64,000 bases of DNA from Mycolicibacterium sp. BiH015 (lineage in GTDB: Bacteria > Actinomycetota > Actinomycetes > Mycobacteriales > Mycobacteriaceae): NCBI RefSeq assembly GCF_027706845.1, contig NZ_JAQGCZ010000003.1:620001-684000 (forward strand), read 5' to 3'. Below, one piece after another: positions 36,738 to 47,607 of this stretch (positions within the stretch are counted from its first letter, which is position 1; each line of letters begins with the position of its first letter). The notes beneath the pieces were generated by a model that was given only the letters and a program-made list of their open reading frames with translations, was not told the origin of the DNA and did not search any database. Position numbers and translations under genes: made by a program.

Positions 36738-37607
36738 TTACCGCTGCGCCGCCCACCATTGCTCGGCGAGTTCACCGTGCGCGAGCAGCACCGAGGGCCC
36801 GCGCAGATAGCTGGTGGCATCGGTGATCGTGACGACGACCTCGCCGCCCGGGATCCGCACCGTCAGCGCGCCAGTCTGCGCACCCTCGTGTGCCAAGGCC
36901 GCCACGGTCGCCGCGACGGTACCGGTACCGCATGAGCGGGTCTCCCCCACCCCGCGCTCGTGCACGCGCATCGCCACCGCGCCGTCCGCCGGAGCGGTCA
37001 GCACCTCGACGTTGACGCCCTCGGGGAACTGCGACTCGTCGAACCGGACGGGCGCCGCAACGTCCAGTGCGGCCAGCTCGGCCGCGGTCAGCGACGCGTC
37101 GACGCAGGCCAGGTGCGGGTTGCCTACGTCGACGGCGAGTCCGGAGAATTCACGACCGGACACGATGGCGGTCCCGCCGCCGAGCCGGTTGGCCTTGCCC
37201 ATCTCGACGGTGACGTCCGCGGTGGTCGCGTCCACCGCGTGAAGGACAACCGGTCGCGGTCCGGCCAGCGAACCGACGACGAACTCCCCGCGCGGCTCGA
37301 GGCCGCTGGCGCGCAGGTAGTGGGCGAAAACCCGCACACCGTTGCCGCACATCTGGGCGATCGAGCCGTCGGCGTTGCGATAGTCCATGTACCAGTCGTC
37401 CTCGGCGACGCCTTCGGGCAGCCGGTCGAACACCCCGGCGGCCCCCGCGGCGCCGGCTTTCGTCACGCGCAGCACACCGTCGGCACCCAGCCCCCGCCTG
37501 CGGTCGCACAGCGCCGCCACCGCGGCCGGTGTCAGCACCAGGCCGGCATCCACGTCGGGCAGCAGCACGAAGTCGTTCTGCGTGCCGTGACCTTTGGCGA
37601 ACTTCAC
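36738..37607 (-). CDS. dapF: Diaminopimelate epimerase
   Basis: Interconverts LL- and meso-diaminopimelate for lysine and peptidoglycan. Two catalytic cysteines are present: Cys87 in AQMCGNGVR and Cys226 in TRSCGTGT, the same numbering as the M. tuberculosis enzyme. 289 residues. The GTG at 37607 sits 4 bases after the miaA stop, so it is likely translationally coupled; the frame is open upstream within miaA but not homologous. Confidence 0.94.
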   Translation of the reverse strand: MKFAKGHGTQNDFVLLPDVDAGLVLTPAAVAALCDRRRGLGADGVLRVTKAGAAGAAGVFDRLPEGVAEDDWYMDYRNADGSIAQMCGNGVRVFAHYLRASGLEPRGEFVVGSLAGPRPVVLHAVDATTADVTVEMGKANRLGGGTAIVSGREFSGLAVDVGNPHLACVDASLTAAELAALDVAAPVRFDESQFPEGVNVEVLTAPADGAVAMRVHERGVGETRSCGTGTVAATVAALAHEGAQTGALTVRIPGGEVVVTITDATSYLRGPSVLLAHGELAEQWWAAQR

Positions 37608-37611
37608 CTGG

Positions 37612-38538
37612 TCAGGATACGTCGCGCCAGATGCGCAGGACTTCGTCGACGTTTCCCGGTGCGGCGCCGTCGAGCCAGGTGATGCGGTGGTCCCGGCGGA
37701 ACCACGACCGCTGCCTGCGCACGTACCGACGGGTGCCGATGAATGTCGGTTCGCGCGCCGCAGAGCCGTCGCCCCCCGCGTCGAGGTCTGCGAGCACCTG
37801 GGCGTAGCCCAGCGCCCTGGCCGCGGTGACACCGTCGCGCAGACCACGGCCCAGCAGCGCCCGCACCTCGTCGACCAACCCGCGGGCGAACATCGTGTCG
37901 GTGCGCCGCTGCAGTCGTTCATCGAGAACTGCTGTGTCCCAATCCAATCCGATGATCGCGGTGTTCCATCTGGGCGCACCGATGCGCGGCGCCGACGCCG
38001 CGAACGGTTTGCCGGTGAGCTCGACCACCTCGAGGGCCCGCACGATGCGCCTGCCGTCGGTGGGCAGGATCGATGCGGCCGCCGCCGCGTCCACCCCGGC
38101 TAGTTCCCGGTGCAGCGCGGCGACACCCACCTCGGCGAGGCGACCCTCCCATCGGGCCCGCACCCGAGGGTCGGTGGCCGGGAACGACCACTGGTCGAGC
38201 AGCGACTGGATGTAGAGCATCGATCCACCGACGATGACGGGCAGCGCTCCCCGCCCGGCGATCGCCTCGACGTCGCGTCCCGCAGCCTCCTGGTACCGGG
38301 CGACCGTCGCGGTTTCGGTCACGTCAAGGACGTCGAGTTGGTGGTGAGGCACTTCGCGACGGTCCGCGACCGGAAGTTTGGCGGTGCCGATGTCCATGCC
38401 GCGGTAGAGCTGCATCGCGTCGGCGTTAACCACCTCCACGGCGATCTCGCCGCTCAGCACGGCGGCGACGTCCAACGCGAGGTCGGACTTGCCGGTCCCC
38501 GTCGGACCGACGATGGCCAGTGGGCGCACGGCCGTCAC
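37612..38538 (-). CDS. miaA: tRNA dimethylallyltransferase MiaA
   Basis: Transfers a dimethylallyl group to N6 of A37 in tRNAs reading UNN codons. 308 residues with P-loop GPTGTGKS (11-18), [36 protein letters not shown] split, and [14 protein letters not shown] near the end. The GTG start overlaps the stop of the LigB-like gene (GTGA), and dapF follows after 4 bases. MiaB, which acts next on the same base, is 4 kb upstream. Confidence 0.94.
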   Translation of the reverse strand: MTAVRPLAIVGPTGTGKSDLALDVAAVLSGEIAVEVVNADAMQLYRGMDIGTAKLPVADRREVPHHQLDVLDVTETATVARYQEAAGRDVEAIAGRGALPVIVGGSMLYIQSLLDQWSFPATDPRVRARWEGRLAEVGVAALHRELAGVDAAAAASILPTDGRRIVRALEVVELTGKPFAASAPRIGAPRWNTAIIGLDWDTAVLDERLQRRTDTMFARGLVDEVRALLGRGLRDGVTAARALGYAQVLADLDAGGDGSAAREPTFIGTRRYVRRQRSWFRRDHRITWLDGAAPGNVDEVLRIWRDVS

Positions 38539-39221
38539 GGCGTCCAGACGCCGACGAAGTAGCCGACGCCGTACGGGGCGCCGCGGTAGAGCGCCTTCGC
38601 CGACCGGGGTCCGGTCACGACCAGCCCGGCGAGCACCTGATAGGCGACGCGGCCGACCGCACCACCGGACAGCCCGGCCAGCGCCGCGGCGTCGCCCGCC
38701 GACAGCGCGTCGTCGAGCGCTGCCTGCGCGGGTACCGCCTCGGGGGCGTAGCCGCCGGGAGCCGCAGCGGTCAGTGTGTTGGCGCCGTCGGCGACCACCA
38801 GCACTCCCACGTCATCGCCCGCGGAGTCGATCTGCGCCCGCAGTTGCCTGCCCAGGCCGGCCGCCGACTCGGCGTCGCGGTCGGCGCGAAAGCTGTGCAC
38901 CTCGACGTGGGCGTCCGGCCTGGCGAGGCCGCGCAGCCAGCCGGCGACAAGCGCACACAGCGGCAGCGCCGTCGGCGCCCCAGCGCCTCCCGAAGACAGG
39001 CCCACGCGCACGTCGACGCCATAGCCGGCGAATGTGCCGACCGATTCAGACCCGTAGACGCCGTCGGCGGGCGCGACGCCGACTGCGATCCAGCGAGCGG
39101 GTAGTTCCTTCGCCGCAGCCAGGGCAGCCCGCCGTAGATCCTCGGTTTCGGCGGCGGCCGACGAGGCCAGTTCCGGAACCATCACCGGCGCCGAAGGGAC
39201 GATCGCGATGGCGCTCAGCAC
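38535..39221 (-). CDS. LigB-like class III extradiol-dioxygenase-fold protein (Rv2728c type)
   Basis: A 228-residue Ala-rich protein starting [18 protein letters not shown], which resembles the LigB/Memo-type fold: the first strand ends near VPSAPV and a later strand has [11 protein letters not shown]. Whether metal ligands remain is unclear, so activity is uncertain. GTG 39221 is preferred over TTG 39230. It overlaps miaA by 4 bases and follows the transporter gene by 13 bases, so these four genes (39235-40116 to dapF) look like one unit. Confidence 0.7.
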   Translation of the reverse strand: MLSAIAIVPSAPVMVPELASSAAAETEDLRRAALAAAKELPARWIAVGVAPADGVYGSESVGTFAGYGVDVRVGLSSGGAGAPTALPLCALVAGWLRGLARPDAHVEVHSFRADRDAESAAGLGRQLRAQIDSAGDDVGVLVVADGANTLTAAAPGGYAPEAVPAQAALDDALSAGDAAALAGLSGGAVGRVAYQVLAGLVVTGPRSAKALYRGAPYGVGYFVGVWTP

Positions 39222-39234
39222 GACAACCAACTAA

Positions 39235-40116
39235 TCACACGGTTGCCGCATCCCTGCCGGCCGCTTCCCCGCGCGCCAGTGCCGCGGTCGCCACGACCAT
39301 CACGGCGACGGCGGCGATCAGCGTGATCCAACCCGCCTCCCCCGGTCGCAGCGTCTCGCCGAGCACCACGACACCGAGTGCGCACGCCACCATCGGCTCG
39401 GTGACCGTCATCGTCGGCAGCGACGCCGTCAGCGCGCCGGCGCGGAACGAGGCCTGCTGCGTCGACGTGCCGAGGATCCCGACCACGGCCCACGCATACA
39501 GTTCGGGAGTGCGCACCAGCTCGACGACGCCAGCCAGGCTGGTCACGTCGAGCCGATGCACGACAGCTTTGGTGAGCACGGCGAACAACCCCCACAGGGT
39601 GCCGGAGACCACCGCCATGAGCACCGCACTCGTGGGTCCGGACCGGATCCTCGCGCCGACCAGACACAGCGCAACGACCGGTCCCAGCACGGCGGCCACC
39701 CAGATCCACGTTTCCAGCGACGCGCGCGAATGACCCTCCGTGGGGTTTCCGATCGTCACGATCACGGCGACCGCGCCGGCCAGCAGTGCCGCCCACAACC
39801 ACTCCCAGCGGGTCACCCGTCGGTGCGACAGCCTGGCGTTGATCGGCAGGGCGAACAGCAACGAGGTCACCAGCAGCGCCTGCACCAGAAGCACGGACCC
39901 CAGCCCCAGCGCTGCGGCCTGGCACACGAACCCGGCCGCGGCGACCCCGCTGCCCAGCCACCACCTGCCGTCTTTGAGCAGTCGAAGGAAAAGTTCCAGA
40001 TGACCGACGGATTCGTCGGTCACTTCGTGGGCCGAACGCTGGTGGATGACGTCACCGACGGCGATGAAAAAGGCGGCGGCCAGAGCGAGCAGTGCAGCGA
40101 GATCCGCCTTGGCCAT
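39235..40116 (-). CDS. DMT-superfamily (EamA-like) transporter (Rv2729c type)
   Basis: A 293-residue membrane protein with about nine or ten hydrophobic helices in the two-halves pattern of drug/metabolite exporters (ALLALAAAFFIAVGDVIHQ near the start, VSGTLWGLFAVLTKA in the second half). The substrate is unknown. ATG 40116 follows GGAGGTGTG; the longer frame is non-coding. Divergent from the DUF349 gene across 185 bases in which I see no clear motif. Confidence 0.8.
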   Translation of the reverse strand: MAKADLAALLALAAAFFIAVGDVIHQRSAHEVTDESVGHLELFLRLLKDGRWWLGSGVAAAGFVCQAAALGLGSVLLVQALLVTSLLFALPINARLSHRRVTRWEWLWAALLAGAVAVIVTIGNPTEGHSRASLETWIWVAAVLGPVVALCLVGARIRSGPTSAVLMAVVSGTLWGLFAVLTKAVVHRLDVTSLAGVVELVRTPELYAWAVVGILGTSTQQASFRAGALTASLPTMTVTEPMVACALGVVVLGETLRPGEAGWITLIAAVAVMVVATAALARGEAAGRDAATV

Positions 40117-40301
40117 CACACCTCCGTCGTGTTCCCCGCACACTTTCGGACCGAGCCTAGGCATTCGCCATGCCCAAGGCATGGGCGCAGCGCCGGTCGA
40201 CCTGTTTGAATAGCCTTCGACGACGACGTGAATAGCTACAGGCGCCGCGCTGCGCGGCACGTGCGTGGGGACACCCACGCTGAGGACACGAGGTAACGGA
40301 C

Positions 40302-41681
40302 ATGACGATCACCGATTCGGGCGGATCCCAGGAAGCCGGGCAGCAGAGCTCCGCGACCACGCCCAGCCCATCGCCGTCTGCCGCTGCCCCGAAACCCAAA
40401 CCCGGACCCGTGCGCCGCCCGGGCCCGCGACCGTCGGCGCCGCCCGCGGCCCCCGTGGTCGGCACCGTGCCCGTCAGTGATCCACACAGGTTCGGACGAG
40501 TCGACCCCGACGGCACGGTGTGGCTGATCACCGCGTCCGGTGAGCGCAACATCGGCTCGTGGCAGGCCGGCGACGCCGAGGCCGCCTATGCACATTTCGG
40601 CCGACGCTTCGACGATCTGCAGACCGAAGTGGTGCTGCTCGAGACCAGGCTGGCGGCGGGCACCGGCGACGCCCGCAAGATCAAGTCCGCAGCATCGACG
40701 CTGGCCGAGACGCTGCCCGAGGCCCACGTGTTGGGCGATGTCGACTCGCTGGCCGCCCGGCTCGCCGCGATCGTGGAACACGCCGACGCCGCCACCCAGG
40801 AGGAGAAGGCCAAGCGCGAGGAGCTGCGCGCCGCGCAGACTGCCCGTAAGGAGGCCCTGGCCGCCGAGGCGGAAGACCTGGCGGCCAACGCGACGCAGTG
40901 GAAAGCGGCGGGCGATCGGATGCGGGCGATCCTCGACGAGTGGAAGACGATCACCGGGCTCGATCGCAAGGTCGACGACGCGTTGTGGAAGCGCTATTCG
41001 GCTGCCCGCGAGACGTTCAACCGCCGCCGCGGTTCACACTTCGCCGAACTCGACCGCGAGCGCGCGGGAGCCAAGCAGGCCAAGGAAGCGCTGTGCGAAC
41101 GGGCCGAGGCGTTGTGCGACTCCACCGATTGGGGCCCCACCTCGGGTACGTTCCGGGAACTGCTGGCCGAGTGGAAGGCTGCGGGCCGGGCGTCCAAGGA
41201 CGTCGACGACGCCCTGTGGCAGCGCTTCAAGGCAGCCCAGGACAAATTCTTCTCGGCCCGCAACGCGGCCACCGCCGAACGCGACGCCGAGTTCCGGAGC
41301 AACCTGGACGCCAAAGAGGCCCTGCTCGCCGAGGCGGAACGGATCGACACCTCCGACCTCGACGCGGCGAGGGCGGCGCTGCGGGCCATCGGCGACAAGT
41401 GGGACGCCATCGGAAAGGTGCCCCGCGAACGTTCCGCCGACCTGGAGCGCCGGATGCGCGCGGTCGAGAAGAAGATCCGTGATGCCCCGACCGGCGGCGT
41501 CGACCCGGAGGCCCAGGCCCGTGCCGACCAGTTCCGGGAGCGCGCCGAGCAATTCGAGCGTCAGGCGGAGAAGGCGGCCGCCGCGGGCAAGACCAAGGAC
41601 GCCGAGAAGGCGCGGGCGAGTGCCGAGCAGTGGCGGCAGTGGGCGGACGCGGCGGCGGACTCGCTCACCAGGAAGCGCTGA
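40302..41681 (+). CDS. DUF349 coiled-coil protein (Rv2731 type)
   Basis: A 459-residue protein. A Pro/Ala-rich N-terminus (1-60) is followed by several DUF349 repeats (about 120-400) of the form [21 protein letters not shown] / [21 protein letters not shown] split across the protein. The rest is strongly helical and charged, a likely coiled coil. DUF349 proteins have been linked to nucleic-acid-related and stress roles, but none is firm here. ATG at 40302 follows CGAGGTAACGG. It converges on the membrane gene at 41686. Confidence 0.85.
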   Translation: MTITDSGGSQEAGQQSSATTPSPSPSAAAPKPKPGPVRRPGPRPSAPPAAPVVGTVPVSDPHRFGRVDPDGTVWLITASGERNIGSWQAGDAEAAYAHFGRRFDDLQTEVVLLETRLAAGTGDARKIKSAASTLAETLPEAHVLGDVDSLAARLAAIVEHADAATQEEKAKREELRAAQTARKEALAAEAEDLAANATQWKAAGDRMRAILDEWKTITGLDRKVDDALWKRYSAARETFNRRRGSHFAELDRERAGAKQAKEALCERAEALCDSTDWGPTSGTFRELLAEWKAAGRASKDVDDALWQRFKAAQDKFFSARNAATAERDAEFRSNLDAKEALLAEAERIDTSDLDAARAALRAIGDKWDAIGKVPRERSADLERRMRAVEKKIRDAPTGGVDPEAQARADQFRERAEQFERQAEKAAAAGKTKDAEKARASAEQWRQWADAAADSLTRKR

Positions 41682-41685
41682 ACCG

Positions 41686-42276
41686 CTACGTCGTCGGCTT
41701 GTCGGGGTCGTCGTCGGCGAATGTCTCCAGCAGGCCCTTGCTCTGACCTGCCGCGGTCTGGTTGCGCCGATGTTGTTCGGCGGCCAGGTGCAGTGCGGTG
41801 CGTGCGACGACCACCCGCGCCCAGTTGTAGGTGAGCAGGATGACGGCGAACCACGCCACGACCAGGCCGATCCCGGGGCCTGGGTACGGATCGGGCGCGG
41901 TCTGACGGGTCCACAGGGCGAGCACGCCGAGGAACGACGCCACCGTCGACCCGGCAAGCGCGACCCATGCCACGGCCCACCGGCGGGTCAGCAGCGCCAG
42001 CATCGAGAAGCCCACCCCGAAGACGACCGAGAAGATAGCGAACACGCGGTGCGGCAGGATGACACCGTTGGCCGCCGCGGCCGCGGTGCCGGTCACGACG
42101 TCGAGGCCGCGCGCGCCGCCGGTGTGCGGCAGGAACAGCGTCGCCAGCAGAATGAAGACCAGGATGGCGATCACCAATGCCCTTGGGCCGGGATCGATCT
42201 CACGCGCCACCCGGCGTTCGGCGGCCTCGATGTCGCCCTTGAAGTCCTCGAATCCGTTTCCGGACTGCGCGCTCAT
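41686..42276 (-). CDS. Membrane protein downstream of miaB (Rv2732c type)
   Basis: A 196-residue protein with four hydrophobic helices (about 34-52, 73-95, 103-122, 138-155) and polar ends. It is conserved next to miaB in mycobacteria; function unknown. ATG 42276 overlaps the miaB stop in an ATGA junction, so it is translationally coupled to miaB. Confidence 0.8.
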   Translation of the reverse strand: MSAQSGNGFEDFKGDIEAAERRVAREIDPGPRALVIAILVFILLATLFLPHTGGARGLDVVTGTAAAAANGVILPHRVFAIFSVVFGVGFSMLALLTRRWAVAWVALAGSTVASFLGVLALWTRQTAPDPYPGPGIGLVVAWFAVILLTYNWARVVVARTALHLAAEQHRRNQTAAGQSKGLLETFADDDPDKPTT

Positions 42277-43838
42277 CGTGAGCACCCCGCCGTCACAGGA
42301 GACGACGCCGGCACGCCGATGCCGGGCATGCCGAGCCCCACACCTGTGCGTGGTTTCTGCCCGGCCGCGTGCGCATCACCGGCACGGGTGCGGCGATGCT
42401 CCGTCGGCACCGCGTCGGCGATCAGGTGATGGGGCGCGGCACCGGTGACGGTGGTGACGACGACGTCGCCGGGCCTGATGTCCTCGCGCAGCGCGCCGGG
42501 CGCGAAATGCACCAGCCTGCCGTCGCGGGCGCGGCCCGACATCCTGGCGGTGCTCACGTCTTTGCGTCCCTCACCCGTGGCGACGAGCAACTCGACGCTG
42601 CGACCGACCTGAGCGGCGTTCTCTTCAAGCGAGATTCGTTCCTGCAGCTCGATCAAACGCTGATAGCGTTCGGACACAACAGCTTTGGGGACCTGATCGG
42701 CCAGGTCGGCGGCCGGGGTACCCGGCCGCTTCGAGTACTGGAACGTGAAGGCGCTGGCGAAACGAGACGCCTCGACCACGTCGAGTGTGGCCTGGAAGTC
42801 CTCTTCGGTCTCACCCGGGAAGCCGACGATCAGGTCGGTGGTGATCGCCGCGTGCGGAATGGCCTCGCGGACGCGGTCGATGATGCCCAGATAGCGGTCG
42901 GCCCGGTAAGAGCGTCGCATCGCCCGCAGGATGCGGTCAGAACCGGATTGCAGCGGCATGTGCAGGGTGGGGCACACGTTGGGGGTTTCCGCCATCGCCT
43001 CGATCACGTCGTCGGTGAACTCGGCGGGATGCGGGGAGGTGAACCGCACACGCTCCAGCCCGTCGATGCGGCCGCAGGCGCGCAGCAACTTGGCGAACGC
43101 GCCGCGGTCCCGCGGCTGATCTGCCCAGGTCGTCGGGTCCTCGCGCAAACGCTCGTCCGTGGCAAATGACACACCGTAGGCGTTCACGTTCTGGCCGAGC
43201 AGCGTGATCTCCAGGACGCCCTGGTCGACCAGCGACTGCACCTCGGCGAGGACGTCTGCGGGCCGTCGGTCCACCTCTTTGCCGCGCAGCGACGGGACGA
43301 TGCAAAACGTGCAGGTGTTGTTGCAGCCGACGGAGATCGAAACCCATGCGGCGTAGGACGATTCGCGGCTCGCAGGCAGCGCCGACGGGAATTCCTGCAG
43401 CGCTTCGGCGATTTCGACCTGTGCGACCCGATTGTGGCGGGCCCGGTCCAGCAGTGCCGGCAGCGACCCGATGTTGTGGGTGCCGAAGACGACGTCGACC
43501 CATGGCGCCCTGCGCAGCACCGAGTCACGGTCCTTCTGGGCCAGGCAGCCGCCGACGGCGATCTGCATGTGTGGATCGGCCTGCTTGCGCGGCGCGAGAT
43601 GGCTGAGGTTGCCGTAGAGCTTGTTGTCGGCGTTCTCGCGCACCGCGCAGGTGTTGAACACCACGATGTCGGCGTCGGCGCCCTCGCGCGCGCGCTCGTA
43701 GCCGGCCTCTTCGAGAAGGCCGGACAGGCGCTCGGAGTCATGCACGTTCATCTGGCACCCGTACGTGCGGACCTCGAAGGTGCGCACGGTGCGTTCGGGC
43801 ACGAGCCCGACCGGCTGCGGCGTCACCGTGGAAGTCAC
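42273..43838 (-). CDS. miaB: tRNA-2-methylthio-N6-dimethylallyladenosine synthase MiaB
   Basis: A radical-SAM enzyme adding a methylthio group to i6A37 of tRNA. The MTTase domain cysteines are Cys28, Cys64 and Cys98; the radical-SAM cluster is CNNTCTFC (Cys172, Cys176, Cys179); a TRAM domain follows (about 410-475). The last 45 residues are low complexity (Gly/Pro/Ala), beyond the TRAM domain. Acts after MiaA, encoded downstream. GTG at 43838. Confidence 0.94.
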   Translation of the reverse strand: MTSTVTPQPVGLVPERTVRTFEVRTYGCQMNVHDSERLSGLLEEAGYERAREGADADIVVFNTCAVRENADNKLYGNLSHLAPRKQADPHMQIAVGGCLAQKDRDSVLRRAPWVDVVFGTHNIGSLPALLDRARHNRVAQVEIAEALQEFPSALPASRESSYAAWVSISVGCNNTCTFCIVPSLRGKEVDRRPADVLAEVQSLVDQGVLEITLLGQNVNAYGVSFATDERLREDPTTWADQPRDRGAFAKLLRACGRIDGLERVRFTSPHPAEFTDDVIEAMAETPNVCPTLHMPLQSGSDRILRAMRRSYRADRYLGIIDRVREAIPHAAITTDLIVGFPGETEEDFQATLDVVEASRFASAFTFQYSKRPGTPAADLADQVPKAVVSERYQRLIELQERISLEENAAQVGRSVELLVATGEGRKDVSTARMSGRARDGRLVHFAPGALREDIRPGDVVVTTVTGAAPHHLIADAVPTEHRRTRAGDAHAAGQKPRTGVGLGMPGIGVPASSPVTAGCSR

Positions 43839-43949
43839 CGCCCCATCCTACGGAGCAGGTCGCGTGCCCCGAAATCGTGCCAGAGCGAGCGAAGCGACGG
43901 GGAAAACGCAGGGATCGCGGAGTTCCAGGCAAGCTGGGCCTTCCCTGGG

Positions 43950-43955
43950 TAAGGT
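43950..43955 (+). promoter_or_regulatory. -10 hexamer TAAGGT for the glu operon
   Basis: TAAGGT ends 8 bases before the ATG at 43964, with no Shine-Dalgarno, so the operon's first gene may be leaderless. Confidence 0.55.
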
Positions 43956-43963
43956 CATCACGC

Positions 43964-44725
43964 ATGGAGAGCCCCAGGGAGTCCCCTGCTGTGCCGATGA
44001 TCTCGGTCAAGGGGGTCAACAAGCACTTCGGCGCCCTCCACGTCCTCAAGGACATCAACCTCGACGTCGGCAAGGGCCAGGTGGTCGTCGTGCTGGGACC
44101 GTCGGGTTCCGGCAAGTCGACGCTGTGCCGCACGATCAATCGGCTGGAGACCATCGACTCGGGCACAATCGCGATCGACGGCGAGGTTCTGCCGGAGGAG
44201 GGCCGCAAGCTGGCCCAGCTCCGTTCGGACGTCGGCATGGTCTTTCAGTCCTTCAACCTGTTCGCGCACAAGACAATTCTGGAGAACGTGACGCTGGCGC
44301 CGATGAAGGTACGCAAGGCGTCCAAGGAGAAGGCACGCGAGAAAGCGATGCGTCTGCTTGAGCGCGTGGGCGTGGCCAACCAGGCCGAGAAATACCCCGC
44401 TCAGCTGTCGGGCGGTCAGCAACAACGTGTCGCCATCGCGCGATCGCTGGCGATGGACCCCAAGGTCATGTTGTTCGACGAGCCGACCAGCGCGCTGGAT
44501 CCGGAGATGATCAACGAGGTCCTCGCAGTCATGTCCGGACTGGCCACCGACGGGATGACGATGCTCGTGGTCACCCATGAGATGGGGTTCGCGCGGAGGG
44601 CGGCCAATCGCGTGGTGTTCATGTCGGACGGCGCGATCGTCGAGGATGCCGAACCCCTTCAGTTCTTCGAGAATCCCCAGACCGACCGTGCCAAGGACTT
44701 TCTCGGCAAGATCCTCCATCACTGA
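43964..44725 (+). CDS. gluA: Glutamate ABC transporter ATP-binding protein GluA
   Basis: The ATPase of a polar amino-acid ABC importer. 253 residues with Walker A GPSGSGKS (45-52), signature LSGGQ (148-152), Walker B VMLFDEP (168-174), and the H-loop THEMGF. The close GluA/GlnQ pattern and the full operon (binding protein, two permeases) point to glutamate. An in-frame GTG at 43991 is another possible start. Confidence 0.9.
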   Translation: MESPRESPAVPMISVKGVNKHFGALHVLKDINLDVGKGQVVVVLGPSGSGKSTLCRTINRLETIDSGTIAIDGEVLPEEGRKLAQLRSDVGMVFQSFNLFAHKTILENVTLAPMKVRKASKEKAREKAMRLLERVGVANQAEKYPAQLSGGQQQRVAIARSLAMDPKVMLFDEPTSALDPEMINEVLAVMSGLATDGMTMLVVTHEMGFARRAANRVVFMSDGAIVEDAEPLQFFENPQTDRAKDFLGKILHH

Positions 44726-44759
44726 ACCCCACCGGAGCCCGGCGAAAGGAAACCCCGTC

Positions 44760-45593
44760 ATGTCCCCGAAGTTTCTCTCCACGCGCGTCCTCGGTGCGCT
44801 CGCTCTGGCAGCGGCGCTGCCCCTTGCCGCGACCGCATGCGGCGGCGGCGACAGCGGAGGCGGTGGTGGTGGCGGCGACACCATCGTCATCGGCACCAAG
44901 TTCGACCAGCCCGGCCTGGGGATGAAGAACCCCGACGGCACCATGAGCGGCTTCGACGTCGACGTGGCGACCTATGTCGCGGGCGAGCTCGGATACGCCC
45001 CCGACAAGATCGAATGGAAGGAAGCGCCGTCGGCGCAACGCGAGAACCTGATCCAGAACGGCCAGGTCGAATTCATCGCGGCGACATATTCGATCACCGA
45101 CGCCCGCAAGGAGAAGGTGTCCTTCGCCGGGCCGTACCTGATCACCGGCCAGAGCCTGCTCGTCCGCGAGGACAACACCGACATCACGGGTAAGGACTCG
45201 CTCGCGAACAACAAGATCCTGTGCTCGGTGTCGGGCTCGACACCTGCCCAGAAGATCAAGGATGAGTTCCCCAGCGTTCAGCTTCAGCAGTACGACACCT
45301 ACTCGGCCTGCATCGACGCGCTCAAGAACGGCGCCGTCGACGCGGTGACCACCGACGAGGTCATCCTCGCCGGTTATGCCGCACAGACCCCCGGCACGTT
45401 CAAGATCGTCGGGGACACCTTCTCCGAGGAGAACTACGGCATCGGCCTCAAAAAGGACGACGCCGAACTGCGCACCAAGATCAACGACGCACTGAAGAAG
45501 ATGGAAGAAAGCGGCGCCTGGAAGGAAGCGTTCGACAAGAACCTCGGTCCTGCAGGCATCACCGCCCCGGCGCCGCCGCCGATCGCCAACTGA
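44760..45593 (+). CDS. gluB: Glutamate-binding lipoprotein GluB
   Basis: A 277-residue extracytoplasmic solute-binding protein. Lipobox LAATAC places the lipid on Cys27, followed by a Gly-rich linker, then the type 3 SBP fold (IVIGTKFDQPGLGMKN, GFDVDVATYVAGELGY, VEFIAATYSITDARKEKVSF split). It delivers substrate to the GluC/GluD permeases. GAAAGGAA precedes the ATG at 44760. Confidence 0.92.
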   Translation: MSPKFLSTRVLGALALAAALPLAATACGGGDSGGGGGGGDTIVIGTKFDQPGLGMKNPDGTMSGFDVDVATYVAGELGYAPDKIEWKEAPSAQRENLIQNGQVEFIAATYSITDARKEKVSFAGPYLITGQSLLVREDNTDITGKDSLANNKILCSVSGSTPAQKIKDEFPSVQLQQYDTYSACIDALKNGAVDAVTTDEVILAGYAAQTPGTFKIVGDTFSEENYGIGLKKDDAELRTKINDALKKMEESGAWKEAFDKNLGPAGITAPAPPPIAN

Positions 45594-45620
45594 GCGCACA
45601 GGTACTGACCGGAGCCGCAC

Positions 45621-46301
45621 GTGGAGGTTTTCACCGAGTATCGCGCGGAGATCTTCGCCGCGTTCTGGACGACGATCCAGCTCACGGTGTTCTCCGCGGT
45701 GGGTGCTCTCGTCCTCGGCACGGTGCTGGCCGCGATGCGGCTGGCACCGGTGCCGGTGCTCAACTGGATGGGTGCGGCGTACGTCAACATCGTGCGCAAC
45801 ACCCCGCTGACGTTGATCATTCTGTTCTGTTCATTCGGGTTGGCGCAGACGCTGGGGCTCACTCTCGCCAGCCGGCAGTCGCCGACGTTCATCGCCGACA
45901 GCGGTTTCCGGCTTGCAGTGCTCGGCCTGACGGTCTACACCGCATCGTTCGTCTGCGAGACGGTGCGATCCGGGGTGAACACCATTCCGCTCGGTCAGGC
46001 TGAAGCAGCCCGGTCGTTGGGGCTGACCTTCGGCCAGAACCTGCGGATCGTGTTGTTGCCGCAGGCGTTTCGCGCAGTGATCATTCCGCTGGGCTCGGTG
46101 CTGATCGCGCTGACCAAGAACACCACCATCGCGTCGGCGATCGGTGTCGCCGAGGCGGCACTGCTGATGAAGGAGATGATCGAGAACACCGCAGCGGTGC
46201 TGGTGGTCGGTGGCATCTTCGCGCTCGGGTTCGTGATCCTCACCCTGCCGCTGGGACTGTTGTTCGGGTGGCTGGGCAAGCGGATGGCGGTCGCCAGATG
46301 A
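45621..46301 (+). CDS. gluC: Glutamate ABC transporter permease GluC
   Basis: A 226-residue HisM/GlnP-type permease with five helices and the EAA-loop segment QAEAARSLGLTFGQNLRIVLLP split near residue 130, which contacts the ATPase. The GTG at 45621 follows CCGGAGCCGCAC. Its stop overlaps the gluD start (ATGA). Confidence 0.9.
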   Translation: MEVFTEYRAEIFAAFWTTIQLTVFSAVGALVLGTVLAAMRLAPVPVLNWMGAAYVNIVRNTPLTLIILFCSFGLAQTLGLTLASRQSPTFIADSGFRLAVLGLTVYTASFVCETVRSGVNTIPLGQAEAARSLGLTFGQNLRIVLLPQAFRAVIIPLGSVLIALTKNTTIASAIGVAEAALLMKEMIENTAAVLVVGGIFALGFVILTLPLGLLFGWLGKRMAVAR

Positions 46302-47176
46302 CCGGCTCCTCCGTCCTATTCGACGCTCCGGGTCCGCGGGCCCGGGTTCGTAACTGGATCATCACCGGCATCGCGATCCTCGGCTTCGCGGTCGTCGTCG
46401 CCGTGGTGCTCGCCCGCCTGATCGAGCGGGGTCAGCTCACCGGTGAGAAGTGGCGACCGTTCCTCACCGGTGACCTGTGGCGCACCTACGTGTTGCCGGG
46501 TATCGAGGGCACGCTGACGGCGGCTGCGGTGTCGATCGTGCTCGCGCTGGCGCTGGGGTTCGTGATGGGCGTGGGACGGTTGTCGACCCATGCCGGAATC
46601 CGTTGGGTGTCTTCGGTGTTCGTCGAGTTCTTCCGCGCGGTGCCGGTGCTGATCATGATGATCTTCGCCTACTTCCTGTTCGCCTTCTACGAGGTGTTCC
46701 CGTCCCAGTACCTCGCCCTCGCCGGCGTGATCACCGGCCTGACGCTGTACAACGGCGCCGTCATCGCCGAGATCGTGCGCGCGGGCGTCCACGCGCTGCC
46801 GCGCGGCCAGGCGGAGGCCTCGTCTGCGCTCGGGTTGACATGGGGCCAGACGATGCGGTCCATCCTGCTGCCGCAGGCCATCACGTCGATGCTGCCGGTG
46901 CTGATCTCCCAGCTTGTCGTCGTGTTGAAGGACACCGCGCTCGGGTACCAGATCACTTTCGTCGAGATGGTCCGTCAAGGCACGGTGATCGGGTCGGCCT
47001 ACGGCAACTACATTCCGGCCCTGATAGTGATCGCGGTGCTGATGATCGCGCTGAACTTCACACTGTCGTGGTTCGCGACCCGGCTGGAGAAACGGTTGCG
47101 ACGCTCCAGCAAGGGGCCGGCGCCCATGGAGGCCGAGCCGCTCGACCTGCAGGGTGAACGCAGCCGCGGCGTGTGA
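46298..47176 (+). CDS. gluD: Glutamate ABC transporter permease GluD
   Basis: A 292-residue second permease, with an extra N-terminal helix (about 20-42) before the common core; the EAA loop reads QAEASSALGLTWGQTMRSILLP split near residue 170. It presumably pairs with GluC. ATG 46298 overlaps the gluC stop by 4 bases, proving tight coupling. Confidence 0.9.
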   Translation: MTGSSVLFDAPGPRARVRNWIITGIAILGFAVVVAVVLARLIERGQLTGEKWRPFLTGDLWRTYVLPGIEGTLTAAAVSIVLALALGFVMGVGRLSTHAGIRWVSSVFVEFFRAVPVLIMMIFAYFLFAFYEVFPSQYLALAGVITGLTLYNGAVIAEIVRAGVHALPRGQAEASSALGLTWGQTMRSILLPQAITSMLPVLISQLVVVLKDTALGYQITFVEMVRQGTVIGSAYGNYIPALIVIAVLMIALNFTLSWFATRLEKRLRRSSKGPAPMEAEPLDLQGERSRGV

Positions 47177-47184
47177 GGTTTGCG

Positions 47185-47607
47185 ATGACCGCCAGCCTGA
47201 ACGCGTTCGAGGTCTTGCCCGAGTCGACGCTGCGCGAGGCGGTCGACCTGATGGTCCGCCTCATCGAAGCCTGCGGCGCCGTGGTCATCATGATCGGGGC
47301 GGTTGTGGCCATCGCGAAGTTCATCGTCGCGCTGGGTCGGCGCGACATCAACCAGTTTTCTTCGGTACGGCTGACCTTGGCTCGTTTCCTGGTGCTGGGG
47401 TTGGAGTTCCAGCTCGCCGCAGACGTGCTGCGCACGGCGATCTCCCCGTCCTTCGACGAGATCGGCAAGCTGGCGGCCATCGCGGCGATCCGCACCATCC
47501 TGAACTACTTCCTCAATCGCGAGATCGCCCAGGAGCAGGCGGAAATCGAGAAGTTGAAGAACCCGTCCGGGCCGGGGACGCCTCCTGATCCGCCACCCGC
47601 ACCGTGA
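47185..47607 (+). CDS. DUF1622 membrane protein
   Basis: A 140-residue protein with three hydrophobic helices (about 20-47, 62-80, 93-110) and a short charged, Pro-rich tail. DUF1622 proteins are small membrane proteins of unknown function. ATG 47185 follows GTGAGG; an in-frame GTG at 47173 overlaps the gluD stop. It is probably in the glu operon. Confidence 0.75.
   Translation: MTASLNAFEVLPESTLREAVDLMVRLIEACGAVVIMIGAVVAIAKFIVALGRRDINQFSSVRLTLARFLVLGLEFQLAADVLRTAISPSFDEIGKLAAIAAIRTILNYFLNREIAQEQAEIEKLKNPSGPGTPPDPPPAP

Noticed and set aside
40540..42429. Plus-strand open frame of 629 codons
   Set aside because: Out-of-frame shadow of the DUF349 gene and antisense to the genes at 41686 and 42273.
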